This document shows positions 18,008 to 27,888 of a DNA stretch of 64,000 nt, piece after piece. The stretch spans positions 5,411,501 to 5,475,500 of the forward strand of contig NZ_CP089985.1 of assembly GCF_021390155.1 (NCBI RefSeq). Direction: 5' to 3'. Each line of letters opens with the position of its first letter. Within the stretch, counting starts at the first letter, position 1. Position numbers and translations under genes: made by a program. This DNA comes from Pseudomonas sp. HN11 (GTDB lineage: Bacteria; Pseudomonadota; Gammaproteobacteria; Pseudomonadales; Pseudomonadaceae). The notes under the pieces are model-generated. The model was not told the DNA's origin. It ran no database searches and was given only the letters and a program-made list of their open reading frames with translations.

Positions 18008-19329
18008 TCTTCCACCAGGGCCATATGGGTGCGATCCATCAGGGGTTTGAACAGGTAGTTGAGCATCGAGCGCTCGCCGGTCTTGACGAAGGTTTCCACC
18101 GGCATGCCCGGGCGGATCTGCACGCCGTCCAGTTGCTGCATGTCGGCCGCGCGGACTTGGGCGCGCAGCGTGTAATACGGCTCGTCGGTGCGCTCATCGA
18201 CCTGGCGGTCCGCCGACACCAGCGTCACCTCGCCGACCACCCGAGGTGTGGTGGATTGGTTGAAGGCCGAGAACATCAGCTCCACCGGCAGGCCAGGGTG
18301 CACCTTGTCGACCATCTGCACCGGCACCCGCGCTTCCACCAGCAGCGGTTCGTCCTGGGGCACGATGTCCATCAACGCCTGGCCGGGCTTGATCACGCCA
18401 CCTTCGGTGTACACGTCCAACCCCACCACCACGCCGCTCGCGGGCGCACGCACCAGGCTGTTGGCCAGTTCGAATTCGGCTGATGCCAGGCGATTGCGCA
18501 GATCATCGCTGCGGGTGCGCGTCTCGGCCAACTGGCCACGCAGGTCTTTCTGGAAGTCTTCGCCAAGCTGGCGGATGCGCAGGTGCAGCTCCATCACCTG
18601 GCGCTGCAGTTGGCCGATGCGCCCGTAGTCCTCGGCGATGGCGCCGTCGATTTGTGAGTACAGCCGTTCGCTGTCGAGCAGGCGGTTGCGCGGGATGTAA
18701 CCCTCGCGCGCCAACTCGCGCAGGCCCTGCAACTGCTCATTCAACGCGGCGCGCTGCTGGACTTTGCTCGCTTGCGAATCCCGCGTGCCCCGTAATTGCG
18801 CCTCGGCACCGGCGATGGTTTCGCGCAAGCCTTGTTGCTCGGTGGCCAGAGCCTGGGCGCGACTACTGAAGAGTTGCCGTTGCAGGTCCAGGGTGCCCAC
18901 CGCCTCAGGATCGTTGAGCAGTTCAGGGCCGAAACTGATCGCCGCTAAACCTTCGCTTTCGGCACTCAAACGCGCCTCACTCGCCAGGGACGCCAGGTAC
19001 TGGCTACGTAAGGACTGCATCTGCCCACGCAACGGGGTTTCCTTCAAACGCAACAACACTTGACCGGCGCTCACCACGTCACCGTCGCGCACGTCGATAC
19101 GTTCGACGATGCCCCCGGCCGGGTGCTGCACGGTCTTGCGATGGCCCGAGACCATGACCTTGCCCGGCACTGCCACGCCCTTGTCCAGCGGAGCCAACGC
19201 CGCCCAGCCGAGGAAACCGGCGAAACCACCGAGTACCAACAACCAGCCCAGGCGCGAATACTTTTTGTCATCCAGCGCCAGCACGTTATCTGGCGCTTCG
19301 CTGACGCGCACAGGTTTGATCTGATTCAT
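18004..19329 (-). CDS. hasE: Membrane fusion protein of hemophore type I secretion (HasE)
   Basis: A 441-residue HlyD-family adaptor with one N-terminal transmembrane helix ([20 protein letters not shown], about 27-46), then [19 protein letters not shown], a lipoyl-like region and long coiled coils, ending in a beta-barrel part. It bridges the inner-membrane ABC transporter HasD and the outer-membrane HasF in the periplasm. It overlaps both neighbours by 4 bases. PrtE/AprE of protease secretion is the nearest alternative; context favours HasE. Confidence 0.9.
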   Translation of the reverse strand: MNQIKPVRVSEAPDNVLALDDKKYSRLGWLLVLGGFAGFLGWAALAPLDKGVAVPGKVMVSGHRKTVQHPAGGIVERIDVRDGDVVSAGQVLLRLKETPLRGQMQSLRSQYLASLASEARLSAESEGLAAISFGPELLNDPEAVGTLDLQRQLFSSRAQALATEQQGLRETIAGAEAQLRGTRDSQASKVQQRAALNEQLQGLRELAREGYIPRNRLLDSERLYSQIDGAIAEDYGRIGQLQRQVMELHLRIRQLGEDFQKDLRGQLAETRTRSDDLRNRLASAEFELANSLVRAPASGVVVGLDVYTEGGVIKPGQALMDIVPQDEPLLVEARVPVQMVDKVHPGLPVELMFSAFNQSTTPRVVGEVTLVSADRQVDERTDEPYYTLRAQVRAADMQQLDGVQIRPGMPVETFVKTGERSMLNYLFKPLMDRTHMALVEE

Positions 19330-21062
19330 GCCTGTTTTCCTTCACCGAGGCGGTAGCTCATGCTCAGGGTCGAAACCGGCTTGGTCGCGGCCGGTTTCTG
19401 CCGTGCCTCCAGTACACGCGCCGTCGGCCCGAAGGCCTGCAACTGGCCGTCCTTGAGGATCAGCAACTGGTCCGTCAGGCTCAGCACGTTGGGTTTGTGG
19501 GTGATCAGAATGACCGTACGCCGCTGTTGCTTGAGCTGGGCGATGGCCTGGAGCAGAGCCTGCTCGCCGACTTCATCAAGATTGGCATTCGGCTCATCCA
19601 GCACGATCAGCGCAGGCAAGCCGTATAGCGCGCGGGCCAGCGCAACGCGTTGTTTCTGGCCGCCAGACAGCCCGGCGCCGCCCTCTCCCAATTGCGTGTC
19701 ATAGCCTTGGGGCAGTTGCAGGATCAGGTCATGCACGCCGGCCATTTGCGCGGCCGCGAGGACTTTATCCGCGTCGACCTCAGCAAACCGCGCGATGTTT
19801 TGCGCGATGCTGCCGGCGAACAGTTGAATGTCTTGAGGTAGATAGCCGATGTACGGGCCCAACTGCTGCTTGTCCCACTGGGCCAGGTCGGCACCGTCCA
19901 GCCGCACCTTGCCGGCCAAAGGTGCCCAAGCGCCCACCAGTATCCGAGCCAGGGTGGATTTACCGCAGCCAGACGGCCCGATCACGCCCAGGACTTCGCC
20001 TGCTGCAAGGTTGAAGCCCAGATTAGCCAACGCGGGCCGACGACTGCCGGCGGCACAAGCGCTGATCTGTTCGACACTCAGTTGGCCTTTGGGCACCGGT
20101 AGCGTCATGCGCTCCGGGCGCGCGGGATTCGCCTGCAGCATCTGCGATAACCGATCAAAGGCCAGGCGCGCCGAGCCCCACTGTTTCCACACGCCGATCA
20201 ACTGGTCGATAGGGCTCAGCACGCGGCCCATCAGGATCGAGCCAGCAATCATCATCCCCGGCGTTATCTCGCCCTGCACCGCCAGTAAAGCGCCCAGGCC
20301 CAGCACCAGGGATTGCAACGCCAGGCGCACGCCCTTGGACCACGCGGTAACGGTGGCGGTCTTTTCACTGGCCAGGTTCTGCTGCGCCAAAAATGCCTGA
20401 TGCTGGCCGAACCAACGTACACGCAAGGTGGCGAGCATGCCCATGGCTTCGATGGTGTCGGCATTGCGCAGGTTGGCCGTGGCCTGCTGGCTGGCGCTGA
20501 TGGACAGTTGACTCGCCAAAGCCATCGGCGCCTGGCTGACGTGATGGTTGATCCACGCCAGCACGATCAACAACAGCGCGCCGACCAGCGCCAACACGCC
20601 GAGCCAGGGATGGAACAGGAAAATCACCAACAGGTACACCGGGAACCACGGCGCATCAAAGAACGCAAACAACGCCTGGCCGGTGGCAAATTGGCGCAAC
20701 GTGGTCAGGTCATGCAGCGCCTGGCCCGCGGCCTGGTTACCGCCCTTGAGTTGCGCTTCGAACGCGGCGTCGTACACCCGCTGGTTCAGGCGCATGTCCA
20801 GCTGCGTGCCGAGGCGGATCACCACCTGGCTGCGCACCCACTCCAACGCGCCCATCAGGCCGAACAGACCGAGGATCATCAGCGTCAGCATGAGCAGGGT
20901 CATCTGGTTACCCGAGGCCAGTACCCGGTCGTACACCTGCAACATGTACAACGCCGGGGCGAGCATCAGCAGGTTGATCACCGCCGAGAACAGGCCGATG
21001 TTGAAGAAGCCACTTTTATAGGCCGTGAGGGCGGCCAGGGTTTCGTTGCCGGCGTGGCGCAT
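19326..21062 (-). CDS. hasD: Type I secretion ABC transporter for hemophore (HasD)
   Basis: A 578-residue fused permease-ATPase. The N-terminal membrane domain (about 1-310) is followed by an ATPase with Walker [10 protein letters not shown], signature LSGGQKQR and Walker [13 protein letters not shown]. It exports HasA through its C-terminal signal. The frame is open to 21323, overlapping the hasA 3' end, but I chose the ATG at 21062, which gives [20 protein letters not shown] and the family length of about 580; GAG lies 9 bases before it. A hairpin sits in the 166-base gap to hasA. Confidence 0.9.
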   Translation of the reverse strand: MRHAGNETLAALTAYKSGFFNIGLFSAVINLLMLAPALYMLQVYDRVLASGNQMTLLMLTLMILGLFGLMGALEWVRSQVVIRLGTQLDMRLNQRVYDAAFEAQLKGGNQAAGQALHDLTTLRQFATGQALFAFFDAPWFPVYLLVIFLFHPWLGVLALVGALLLIVLAWINHHVSQAPMALASQLSISASQQATANLRNADTIEAMGMLATLRVRWFGQHQAFLAQQNLASEKTATVTAWSKGVRLALQSLVLGLGALLAVQGEITPGMMIAGSILMGRVLSPIDQLIGVWKQWGSARLAFDRLSQMLQANPARPERMTLPVPKGQLSVEQISACAAGSRRPALANLGFNLAAGEVLGVIGPSGCGKSTLARILVGAWAPLAGKVRLDGADLAQWDKQQLGPYIGYLPQDIQLFAGSIAQNIARFAEVDADKVLAAAQMAGVHDLILQLPQGYDTQLGEGGAGLSGGQKQRVALARALYGLPALIVLDEPNANLDEVGEQALLQAIAQLKQQRRTVILITHKPNVLSLTDQLLILKDGQLQAFGPTARVLEARQKPAATKPVSTLSMSYRLGEGKQA

Positions 21063-21187
21063 CTGGGGATTCTCATGGGTTGAGCGGGCAGCGCCGCCGC
21101 GTTGACAGGCAGAGCGACGCTGCACAGAATTCGGCACCGCCATCGCGCGAAGAGTTAGAAGGCTTGGCGACAGCGGTGTGTCATGCG

Positions 21188-21215
21188 GCGAATGGGAGAG
21201 CGATCTTCCATTCGC
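21188..21215 (-). terminator. Hairpin between hasA and hasD, possible attenuator
   Basis: GCGAATGG (21188-21195) pairs with CCATTCGC (21208-21215), loop 12, 13 bases past the hasA stop on the minus strand. No T-run follows. Such a stem could stabilise hasA mRNA or reduce read-through, giving more hemophore than exporter, as known for has operons (inference). Confidence 0.5.
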
Positions 21216-21228
21216 TTTCTTCATGGCC

Positions 21229-21849
21229 TCAGGCGGCCAGGGCGAAGTCCTGAGGCACGTCTTGCACGCCAACCAGCGCCACGTCGGACGCTGCGACCGA
21301 AGCCGAGTCCACATGCGCCACACCGGCAGCGGCCAGTTGGTCGAACGTTGAGTTGATCGACAGGCTGGGGTCGATGTCCTTGAGCAGGGAGTCGATCGCC
21401 GAAGCCAGTGCCGAGCTGTCGCCGCTCATCAGCCCGTACACGATTTTGTGCACCTGGCCGTCACGGCCTTCGGACTGCAGGCTCGACAGTCCCAGGTTGG
21501 CGAAGCTGACTTCTTGCTCGGCGAGGCTGTAGCTGCCGCCGGCCGCACCGCCCGTCAGGATAGTGCCCAGGTCCAGGGAGTCGATCGAACCCCACAAGGT
21601 GTGCGAGGGCGGGTTGAACAAGGTGTAATGCAGATCGCCGTTAGCGACCACTGCCGCGTTGCTGACAGTGCTCGACACACCGTATTGGGTGCCATCAAAC
21701 GGGCCAGGATTGAAACCACCGGTGTTCGAACCCTCTTTGACCGACCCTTCACGGTGGTTCAGGTCGCCAAAGTAAGCCGACCAGTCGCTCAGGTATTCGG
21801 CAACGGTGTTAGCGGCGTAGGCCGTGCTGTATGAAATAGAAATGCTCAT
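21229..21849 (-). CDS. hasA: Extracellular hemophore HasA
   Basis: A 206-residue heme-binding protein exported without an N-terminal signal peptide. Heme ligands of HasAp are all present at the same positions: His32 (GDLNH), Tyr75 (GDLHY) and the supporting His83 (PPSH). The sequence closely follows P. aeruginosa HasAp, including [13 protein letters not shown] and [10 protein letters not shown]. The C-terminus ends in a hydrophobic DFALAA-type type I secretion signal. I chose the ATG at 21849 ([11 protein letters not shown]) over an upstream ORF start at 21924. It takes heme from hemoglobin and delivers it to HasR. Confidence 0.97.
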   Translation of the reverse strand: MSISISYSTAYAANTVAEYLSDWSAYFGDLNHREGSVKEGSNTGGFNPGPFDGTQYGVSSTVSNAAVVANGDLHYTLFNPPSHTLWGSIDSLDLGTILTGGAAGGSYSLAEQEVSFANLGLSSLQSEGRDGQVHKIVYGLMSGDSSALASAIDSLLKDIDPSLSINSTFDQLAAAGVAHVDSASVAASDVALVGVQDVPQDFALAA

Positions 21850-21904
21850 GCAAAACTCCAAGTCATGGGGTGGTATCTCCGCAGCAAGCCGGTGCCTGCT
21901 GTGG

Positions 21905-21926
21905 TTTTGCCCATCACTGGGCAAAA
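21905..21926 (-). terminator. Hairpin between hasR and hasA
   Basis: TTTTGCCCA (21905-21913) pairs with TGGGCAAAA (21918-21926), tetraloop TCAC. It lies in the 81-base hasR-hasA gap, just after the hasR stop. It could be a partial terminator or an mRNA-stabilising stem upstream of hasA. Confidence 0.55.
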
Positions 21927-21930
21927 TCGG

Positions 21931-24588
21931 TCAGAACTGATATTCGACGGTGCCTTGCAAGGTGCGCCCTCGTCCCAGGGTGAAGGCCAACACGTCGCCC
22001 AGCGGCACCAGGTAGGCGCGGTCGGTGACGTTTTCCATGGCCAGGCGCAAGGTCAACCGGTCGGTGGCGCGGTAGCTGCTGTAGAGGTCGTAGACGGTGT
22101 AAGGCTTCCAGTCGGCCGGGTAGACGCCGGTTTGCGAAGTGGTCACGCCAACGCCACCTTTTACGTAGTAACCGCCGCTGTAGCGGGCGCGGACGCCCAC
22201 ATCCAACTTGCGCTCAAGGAAGCGCGCGCCCAGCGTCGCGGTGCCACGGTCCATCGGCATGTGTTCGGAGGAACCCAGGATCGCACTGCAGCTCTGCCCC
22301 GCATTGGCCACATCGTCCGGCACCATAGCGGTGACCGGCGCCCGACTACCCGGCCCTTTCTGGATCTTGGTGACACCGCCCAGCCACGCCGTCTTGCTGC
22401 AGAACTTGTTGCTGCCAAGCATGCGCGTGTAGTTGAACTGGCCGTAGGCAAACCCGGCGTCATAATCCAACTGGTATTCAAGGCCGCGAAAACGCGTGGT
22501 CTCCAGGTTATTCACATACGCCGCATTGCCGATATTGGCGATGCCATAACCGGGCGGCTGCACGCCCAGGGCCATGTAGGAGAAGTCATCGACGCGGGTG
22601 TTGAAATAGGACACCTTCATACCCACCCGATCCTCGGCGAACAGCAGGTCTTCCTTCAGCACGTTGAAGCCGACTTCCCAGGCCGTGGACGTCTCGGGCT
22701 TCAAGTAGGGGTTGGGGAAAATCGACTCCGAGCCGCCGCCATGGGGACGGCCGCTGACCAGGCTTTCAGTGACCGCCGGCGGGCGCCAGCCCTTGCCGTA
22801 CGTGGCGAACAATTGCAACCAATCCACACCGGGCTTGATCGACAGGCCGAAGGTCGGCGAGAAATGCCCCTCCTCCCGATCCACGTCATAAGTCATGGGC
22901 AAGCCGACTTGCCGGGTGGTGCCGATAATGAACGTACGGGTATTCAGGCCGGTTTCGCCGCGCAGCCGATAGCGGTCGTAACGCAACCCGGCATTGAGGT
23001 TCAGCCAGTTGTCGTAGTCATAATCCAGACGCGCGAACAGGCTGCCCATCGCCCGATCCCCCTTGGGCGTGATGCTTTCAGCCGCCGAGGCCGTCACCGC
23101 TGAATCCGCCGCAACCAACTGGTTGGAGTCCGGGCGGACCTTGTCGTAGAAAAATTCCAGCCCATAGTTGGCCTTGATCACGGACAACTCGCTCAAGGCA
23201 AAGGTCGAGATGTTCTGCGCCTGGAAACCATAGGTATGGGTCTGATACGTGACGTCGTAGCCCTTGCTGCTGCCGCGGGTCAGCGTGGTTTGGTCATTGC
23301 GCGTGTCGACGTAATAGAGCTTGGCTTTGAAATCGATCAGCGGATTGTCCGGCGTGTAGCTGTAGTCCAGCGCGAAGTTCTGCGCCGTCACGTTACTGCT
23401 GCCGAGCTTTTCCCAGAGCTGGGCTTTTTCGGCAGTCATCATGTTGACGTCGTCGTAGTCGACTTCGGTAGTCAGGTAGCTCAGTTGCAGACGCTGATCC
23501 ACCGGCAGCTTGAGACCCAGCTTGAGCAGACGTGAGCGCATCACCGAGTCGGTGTATTCGACGGTGGTGTTCTTGATCCGGTCCTCACCGGCCGGCAGGA
23601 AGGAGCTGCCGGTGCGCAACTCACCGATGCTGCCCTGGGTGCCGGGCTTGTAATCACCGAGGTGACGCTCGCTGGCGGCCACCAGCATGTCCCACACATC
23701 GGTGCCCACGGCAAACGCCGAACTGCCAATAAAATGAGTGCCGTTGCCGCGCCCGCCCAGGCCAGTGGTCAAGCGGATACGCCCGCCGATTTCCTTGCCG
23801 TCCTTGAGCAGATCCGCAGCCTCAACGGTGCGAAAGTTGGCCACTCCACCGATCACGCCCGCGCCGCCCATCGTGGAAGTGGCGCCCTTCTCGATCACTA
23901 CTTCAGAGAGCAACTCCGGATCGACATACAGTGTGCCGTTGCGCTGCTGGTGGCCACTTTGCTGATAATTCTGACGCATGCCGTCCACCGACATGTTGAC
24001 CCGGCCGTAATCCTGGATGCCGCGGATATTCACCGACAAGCCAGGGTCTTGCTGGCTGACGGCCGAGTAGACACCCGGCGCCTCCTCCAACATTTCAGCC
24101 GCGTGTCGCGCAGGGTTGCGATCCAATTGCTCACGCCCGACCACACTCACCGAGCGCGGCGATGAATACACCCAGTCGTTGGAATGCAAGCCAGTGATCG
24201 TCGTGGTTGCCAGCGCCAAGGCTGCGCCGCTTTGCTCAACGCGGGTCAGGGTGACCTGGCGCTCCCCGTTGAAGCGATACTCCACCGGGGCATTCCCCAA
24301 CACGCGCGCCAAGCCTTCCTGCACGCCGTACTGTCCCTTCACTGCCGTGCTCTGCAAACCTTCCAGGCGCTGGCTGTCGAACAGCACCTGCAAGCCGGCC
24401 TGGTCGGCGAATGCCAGCACAGCACTGCCCAGGGATTGCGCAGGAATATCAATCTTCAGCACGCCAGGTTGTGCAGCCTTCACCTGAGGCTGCACGGCAT
24501 ACACCGGCGCCACTGCGGCGAACAGGGCCAGGTGAATGGCCAGGGCCAATCGGCTACCAGCGATACGCCCCTTGTTGAGTGCTGACAT
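21931..24588 (-). CDS. hasR: TonB-dependent heme/hemophore receptor HasR
   Basis: An 885-residue outer-membrane receptor. After a signal peptide (residues about 1-31) there is a secretin/TonB signalling domain (about 40-120, QSLGSAVLAFADQAGLQVLF), then plug (NIRGIQDYGRVNMSVDGMRQ) and a 22-strand barrel ending in an aromatic residue (TVEYQF). WRPP and NPYL correspond to the FRAP and NPNL motifs flanking the heme-receptor loop. The signalling domain implies regulation through HasS and HasI. I chose the ATG at 24588; the frame upstream, to 24741, lies in the promoter gap. Confidence 0.94.
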   Translation of the reverse strand: MSALNKGRIAGSRLALAIHLALFAAVAPVYAVQPQVKAAQPGVLKIDIPAQSLGSAVLAFADQAGLQVLFDSQRLEGLQSTAVKGQYGVQEGLARVLGNAPVEYRFNGERQVTLTRVEQSGAALALATTTITGLHSNDWVYSSPRSVSVVGREQLDRNPARHAAEMLEEAPGVYSAVSQQDPGLSVNIRGIQDYGRVNMSVDGMRQNYQQSGHQQRNGTLYVDPELLSEVVIEKGATSTMGGAGVIGGVANFRTVEAADLLKDGKEIGGRIRLTTGLGGRGNGTHFIGSSAFAVGTDVWDMLVAASERHLGDYKPGTQGSIGELRTGSSFLPAGEDRIKNTTVEYTDSVMRSRLLKLGLKLPVDQRLQLSYLTTEVDYDDVNMMTAEKAQLWEKLGSSNVTAQNFALDYSYTPDNPLIDFKAKLYYVDTRNDQTTLTRGSSKGYDVTYQTHTYGFQAQNISTFALSELSVIKANYGLEFFYDKVRPDSNQLVAADSAVTASAAESITPKGDRAMGSLFARLDYDYDNWLNLNAGLRYDRYRLRGETGLNTRTFIIGTTRQVGLPMTYDVDREEGHFSPTFGLSIKPGVDWLQLFATYGKGWRPPAVTESLVSGRPHGGGSESIFPNPYLKPETSTAWEVGFNVLKEDLLFAEDRVGMKVSYFNTRVDDFSYMALGVQPPGYGIANIGNAAYVNNLETTRFRGLEYQLDYDAGFAYGQFNYTRMLGSNKFCSKTAWLGGVTKIQKGPGSRAPVTAMVPDDVANAGQSCSAILGSSEHMPMDRGTATLGARFLERKLDVGVRARYSGGYYVKGGVGVTTSQTGVYPADWKPYTVYDLYSSYRATDRLTLRLAMENVTDRAYLVPLGDVLAFTLGRGRTLQGTVEYQF

Positions 24589-24623
24589 TTCTGTTGGTCC
24601 CTGCGCTAAGCGTTTTGGTTTGT

Positions 24624-24640
24624 GCGAATGCTTCTCACCT
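24624..24640 (+). promoter_or_regulatory. Fur box candidate upstream of hasR
   Basis: GCGAATGCTTCTCACCT resembles Pseudomonas Fur sites of the type GCGAATGATTCTCATTT (14 of 17 bases). It lies 36 bases before the hasR start, inside the 149-base hasS-hasR gap, where a HasI-dependent promoter is expected. The hairpin at 24710-24732 is just upstream. Confidence 0.5.
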
Positions 24641-24709
24641 AGCAAGACGTGTGACGCGCACGAAGTCAGTAAGACTTTTTCGAAAGTTTTTGAGAGGGGG
24701 GATTTCAGA

Positions 24710-24732
24710 CGGTGGGAGAAGGCCTCCCACCG
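24710..24732 (-). terminator. Hairpin after hasS
   Basis: CGGTGGGAG (24710-24718) pairs perfectly with CTCCCACCG (24724-24732), 5-base loop, directly after the hasS stop on the minus strand. No T-run follows. It separates the regulatory hasIS unit from hasR. Confidence 0.5.
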
Positions 24733-24737
24733 GGTCA

Positions 24738-25736
24738 TCAATAGATCAGGCTGAGACCTGCCAGGTCCAGGCGTTGCACCTGGAGTTCCTGGGTGAGGGT
24801 GGCAAGGGCAGTGTCGAGCATGTCCAGGCGAAACACACCACTGACTTCGCGATCACCAAGGGTCGAGTCGGTCAACACGACACGACCGGGGCGATAGCGG
24901 TTGAGTTGCTCAATGACTTTTGCCAAGGGCTGACGATCAAAAATCAATACCCCGCGTCGCCAACTGGTGGCGCGTGCAACATCGAGTGGGTCCAGGGGCA
25001 CAATACCTTGCTGAGGGTTGTAGCGTACGGCCAGCCCTTCCTGGACCACCCTGTCGGACGGTCCCTTTTTCGGAGTAGCGTTCAAGGCAACCTCGACACT
25101 GTGCTCCAGCACGCCGACCCACGCCTGGCTGTCGTCTTCGCGCTCCACCACAAAGCGCGTACCCAGTGCGCGGGTCAGCCCGCCTGCGCTCTGTACCACG
25201 AACGGCCGGGTTTCCTCACCCACCATGGGCGCTACGTCAAAGATCGCCGAGCCCTGGAGCAAACTGATGCGACGCTGCACACCGTCGTAGTCCAGGCGGA
25301 TGGCACTGGCGGAATCCAGCTCGACCTTGCTGCCATCGGCCAGGTGCACGGTGCGCACTTCGCCTTTTTCGGTGATGTAGTCAGCTTGCAGATGCAGCAA
25401 CACGTCCGGCCCACGCACCCAGCCAACACCGGCCACCACCACGACCAATGCGACGGCGGCTGCACGCTGCCATGGCCTTCGCCGTTTGGTGCGGCGCGCA
25501 GGCATAGTTGCCACTGTTGGCCGCTGGCGGTGCACGAGGTCCTCCTTGTACACATCGCCCAATGCCGCCCAGGTCTGTTCGGCAAAGCGCAACGCAGCTT
25601 CATGACGGCTGTCGCAGGCGATCCAATGCCGCAGCTCGGCCTGCTCCTGCTCGGTCAGGGCACCGGCGTGCAGGCGCACCACCCACTCGGCGGCCGCGTC
25701 GGTAATGCTGTGCTGTTGCGGACCCTGGCTATTCAC
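24738..25736 (-). CDS. hasS: FecR-family anti-sigma factor HasS
   Basis: A 332-residue cytoplasmic-membrane regulator. The N-terminal cytoplasmic part (DAAAEWVVRLHAGALTEQEQ to LRHWIA) is the FecR N-domain that binds the sigma factor; one transmembrane helix follows at about 87-105 (AAAVALVVVVAGVGWV). The periplasmic part contains VHLADGSKVELDSASAI, the FecR hallmark. It receives the signal from the HasR signalling domain and controls HasI. It is the second gene after hasI, with a 63-base gap. Confidence 0.92.
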   Translation of the reverse strand: MNSQGPQQHSITDAAAEWVVRLHAGALTEQEQAELRHWIACDSRHEAALRFAEQTWAALGDVYKEDLVHRQRPTVATMPARRTKRRRPWQRAAAVALVVVVAGVGWVRGPDVLLHLQADYITEKGEVRTVHLADGSKVELDSASAIRLDYDGVQRRISLLQGSAIFDVAPMVGEETRPFVVQSAGGLTRALGTRFVVEREDDSQAWVGVLEHSVEVALNATPKKGPSDRVVQEGLAVRYNPQQGIVPLDPLDVARATSWRRGVLIFDRQPLAKVIEQLNRYRPGRVVLTDSTLGDREVSGVFRLDMLDTALATLTQELQVQRLDLAGLSLIY

Positions 25737-25799
25737 GTGTGAATCTCGAATTTTTCGTTATGTAACGCTGTGACGTCTGACGTGGCGCATTTCGGTAAC

Positions 25800-26321
25800 T
25801 CATTCGTCGGAAGGCGCCCCTTCGCCATCCTGCAAGCGCTGCATCACGTAGGCCAATGCCTTGGCCAGGTGCTTTTGTACGGAGCTGTCGGAGATGTCCA
25901 GGTGCCGTGCGACCTGGGCGTGGGTCATGCCTTCGATGCGGTTGAGACGGAAAATCTGTTGGGTGCGTTCCGGCAATTCCGCCAGTGCCTGCTTCAAAGC
26001 CTGTCGCTGCTGCTGCGCCATTGCCTGAGCCTCCAACCCGGCCACTTCATCTTCAATCTCGGCCAGCGCCTCATGGGGCACGGCGTCTGTCTTGCGCCGC
26101 GCTTCCTGGCGAATATGGTCGATCAGCAGATTGCTCGCCGTTCGATAGAGATAGCCCTGGGAGTTGTCGATGCGCTCGCCGGCCGGCTTTTGCGCCAGGC
26201 GCAGGAAACTCTCCTGCACCAGGTCGGCGGCCAACTGCGGGTCCCTTACTTTGCGCGCCAGATACCCGCGCAGCGTATCGGCATGCTTGAGAAACAGGCC
26301 CTTGAGATCCACGTCCGACAA
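25800..26321 (-). CDS. hasI: ECF sigma factor HasI (FecI family)
   Basis: A 173-residue extracytoplasmic-function sigma factor. Region 2 reads LAADLVQESFLRLAQ and region 4 LPERTQQIFRLNRIEGMTHAQVARHLDIS. I chose the TTG at 26321 because AGGGAG lies 5-7 bases before it and the resulting length is the family norm; the frame continues upstream to 26462 without a good start. It directs transcription of the has genes when heme-loaded HasA engages HasR. A Fur box candidate lies about 50 bases upstream. Confidence 0.92.
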   Translation of the reverse strand: MSDVDLKGLFLKHADTLRGYLARKVRDPQLAADLVQESFLRLAQKPAGERIDNSQGYLYRTASNLLIDHIRQEARRKTDAVPHEALAEIEDEVAGLEAQAMAQQQRQALKQALAELPERTQQIFRLNRIEGMTHAQVARHLDISDSSVQKHLAKALAYVMQRLQDGEGAPSDE

Positions 26322-26371
26322 ACCGACTCCCTGGAATGTTAAGGAAACAGACAGACATACTAAGCGTTGTC

Positions 26372-26390
26372 GAGAATGATTTTCAATTGA
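26372..26390 (-). promoter_or_regulatory. Fur box candidate upstream of hasI
   Basis: GAGAATGATTTTCAATTGA matches the 19-base consensus GATAATGATAATCATTATC at 12 positions, with the central core AATGAT..TCA intact. It lies 50-70 bases upstream of the hasI start on the minus strand. Iron repression of hasI is expected from known has systems. Confidence 0.6.
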
Positions 26391-26527
26391 TATCGAGTCT
26401 GATCTTTCTGCGCGAAAGGTCTGATTAACAGTTCGGTAATCGAACACATCCGCTGTCATCAATTGACCAAATTAACTATCCAGTACATTTTATCCCCATA
26501 ACTAAAAATAACTGTGGAGATCCCCCA

Positions 26528-26977
26528 ATGCCGCCCATCGTGCTGGTGCTCAACGGCCCCAACCTCAACCTGCTCGGCACCCGTGAGCCCGCCACTTACG
26601 GCCATGAAACCCTGGCCGATATAGCCGCCCTGTGTGGCCGAAGCGCCGAACAACTCGGGCTGAAAATCGAATTCCGCCAGACCAACCACGAAGGCGAACT
26701 GCTCGACTGGATCCACGGCGCCCGCGCCCGTTGCGCCGGCATCGTGATCAACCCGGCAGCCTGGACCCACACCTCCGTGGCGATTCGCGACGCGCTGGTA
26801 GCCAGTGAAGTGCCGGTGATCGAAGTGCATTTATCCAACGTGCATGCCCGCGAAGTCTTCCGGCATCACTCGTTTGTGTCGCCCATCGCCAAAGCGGTGC
26901 TCGCCGGTTTCGGCAGCCACGGCTACCACTTGGCTCTGGAGCATTTCAACCAGTTGCTCAAAGGGTCGTCCCGATGA
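26528..26977 (+). CDS. aroQ: Type II 3-dehydroquinate dehydratase AroQ
   Basis: A 149-residue dodecameric-type dehydroquinase with [16 protein letters not shown] at the N-terminus, the catalytic Tyr in [17 protein letters not shown] and [13 protein letters not shown]. It converts 3-dehydroquinate to 3-dehydroshikimate. An RBS (GTGGAG) precedes the ATG. It overlaps the downstream aroE-like gene by 4 bases. The setting beside quiC1 suggests a catabolic copy for quinate/shikimate use, while the biosynthetic AroQ would be elsewhere; that is inference. Confidence 0.95.
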   Translation: MPPIVLVLNGPNLNLLGTREPATYGHETLADIAALCGRSAEQLGLKIEFRQTNHEGELLDWIHGARARCAGIVINPAAWTHTSVAIRDALVASEVPVIEVHLSNVHAREVFRHHSFVSPIAKAVLAGFGSHGYHLALEHFNQLLKGSSR

Positions 26978-27822
26978 AACCGCGCATCCTTGCCGGCCTG
27001 ATCGGCGCCGGCATCCAGGCCTCCCGTACGCCCGCCCTGCACGAGCAGGAAGGCGATGCCCAGGGCCTGCGCTACCTGTATCGCCTGATCGACCTTGAGC
27101 CCCTGCGTCTGGACGTCAACGCCCTGCCCGGTCTGCTGAATGCCGCCGAGTTGATGCACTTTACCGGGCTGAACATTACCTACCCGTGCAAGCAGGCAAT
27201 CCTGCCGTTGCTCGATGAGTTGTCTGACGAGGCCCGCGGCATTGGCGCGGTCAATACCGTGGTGTTCAAGGACGGTAAGCGTATCGGCCACAACACCGAT
27301 TGCCTGGGGTTTGCCGAAGGGTTTCGGCGCAACTTGAAAGACGTGGCACGCCAACGCGTGGTGCAGATGGGCGCCGGCGGTGCCGGCGCGGCAGTGGCCC
27401 ATGCGCTGCTGGCTGAAGGCGTGGAGTACTTGAGTATTTTCGACGTGGAGATCAGCCGCGCCCGCGACCTTGTGGATAACCTTGGACAGCGTTTCGGCGC
27501 CGGACGGGCTCAAGTTGGCCAGCAGTTGGAGAACGCAATGGCCGAGGCCGATGGCTTGGTCAATACCACGCCGATGGGCATGGCCAAGCTGCCCGGCACG
27601 CCGGTTCCGGCAACCTTGCTACGGCCCGAATTATGGGTGGCGGAAATCGTGTATTTCCCGCTGGAAACCGAACTGCTGCGCGACGCCCGCGCCCTGGGTT
27701 GCCGCACCTTGGATGGCGGCAACATGGCAGTGTTTCAGGCGGTGAAGGCGTTTGAATTGTTCAGTGGAGAAGTGCCGGATGCACAGAGGATGCTGGCGCA
27801 TTTCCAGAGCATGAATATCTGA
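26974..27822 (+). CDS. aroE: Shikimate/quinate dehydrogenase (AroE family, QsuD-like)
   Basis: A 282-residue enzyme with the substrate-binding N-terminus [19 protein letters not shown], the catalytic Lys in [10 protein letters not shown] (about residue 73) and Asp in NTDCLGF (about 109). The nucleotide fold GAGGAGAAV is followed by [10 protein letters not shown]; the Asp there suggests NAD rather than NADP, as in catabolic QsuD/YdiB-type enzymes. The ASRTP version of the SxS motif also recalls QsuD. Co-translated with aroQ. Together they feed shikimate or quinate toward 3-dehydroshikimate. Confidence 0.9.
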   Translation: MKPRILAGLIGAGIQASRTPALHEQEGDAQGLRYLYRLIDLEPLRLDVNALPGLLNAAELMHFTGLNITYPCKQAILPLLDELSDEARGIGAVNTVVFKDGKRIGHNTDCLGFAEGFRRNLKDVARQRVVQMGAGGAGAAVAHALLAEGVEYLSIFDVEISRARDLVDNLGQRFGAGRAQVGQQLENAMAEADGLVNTTPMGMAKLPGTPVPATLLRPELWVAEIVYFPLETELLRDARALGCRTLDGGNMAVFQAVKAFELFSGEVPDAQRMLAHFQSMNI

Positions 27823-27837
27823 CAGTAGAAACCGAAT

Positions 27838-27888
27838 CCAAATGTGGGAGCGGGCTTGCACTCCGCCCTGAGTACTCAGGCCTGCAAG
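27838..27888. repeat. REP-like sequence plus 14-bp palindrome at the aroE/tetR junction
   Basis: AAATGTGGGAGCGGGCTTGCA (from 27840) is the typical Pseudomonas REP core. It is followed by the perfect palindrome CCTGAGTACTCAGG (27867-27880), and CTTGCA (27855-27860) pairs with TGCAAG (27883-27888). The right part lies inside the end of the TetR gene. Likely a bidirectional terminator and REP element. Confidence 0.6.

Noticed and set aside
16691..21062. Alkaline protease exporter AprDEF
   Set aside because: The three exporter genes are joined to hasA and preceded by hasI, hasS and hasR; no protease gene is present.
21063..21323. Upstream extension of the hasD frame into hasA
   Set aside because: The extra residues have no family match, overlap hasA, and the ATG at 21062 gives the normal length.
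26974..27822. Biosynthetic AroE
   Set aside because: The ASRTP substrate motif, the Asp in the nucleotide site and the link to quiC1 favour a catabolic enzyme; the symbol aroE is kept only as the family name.
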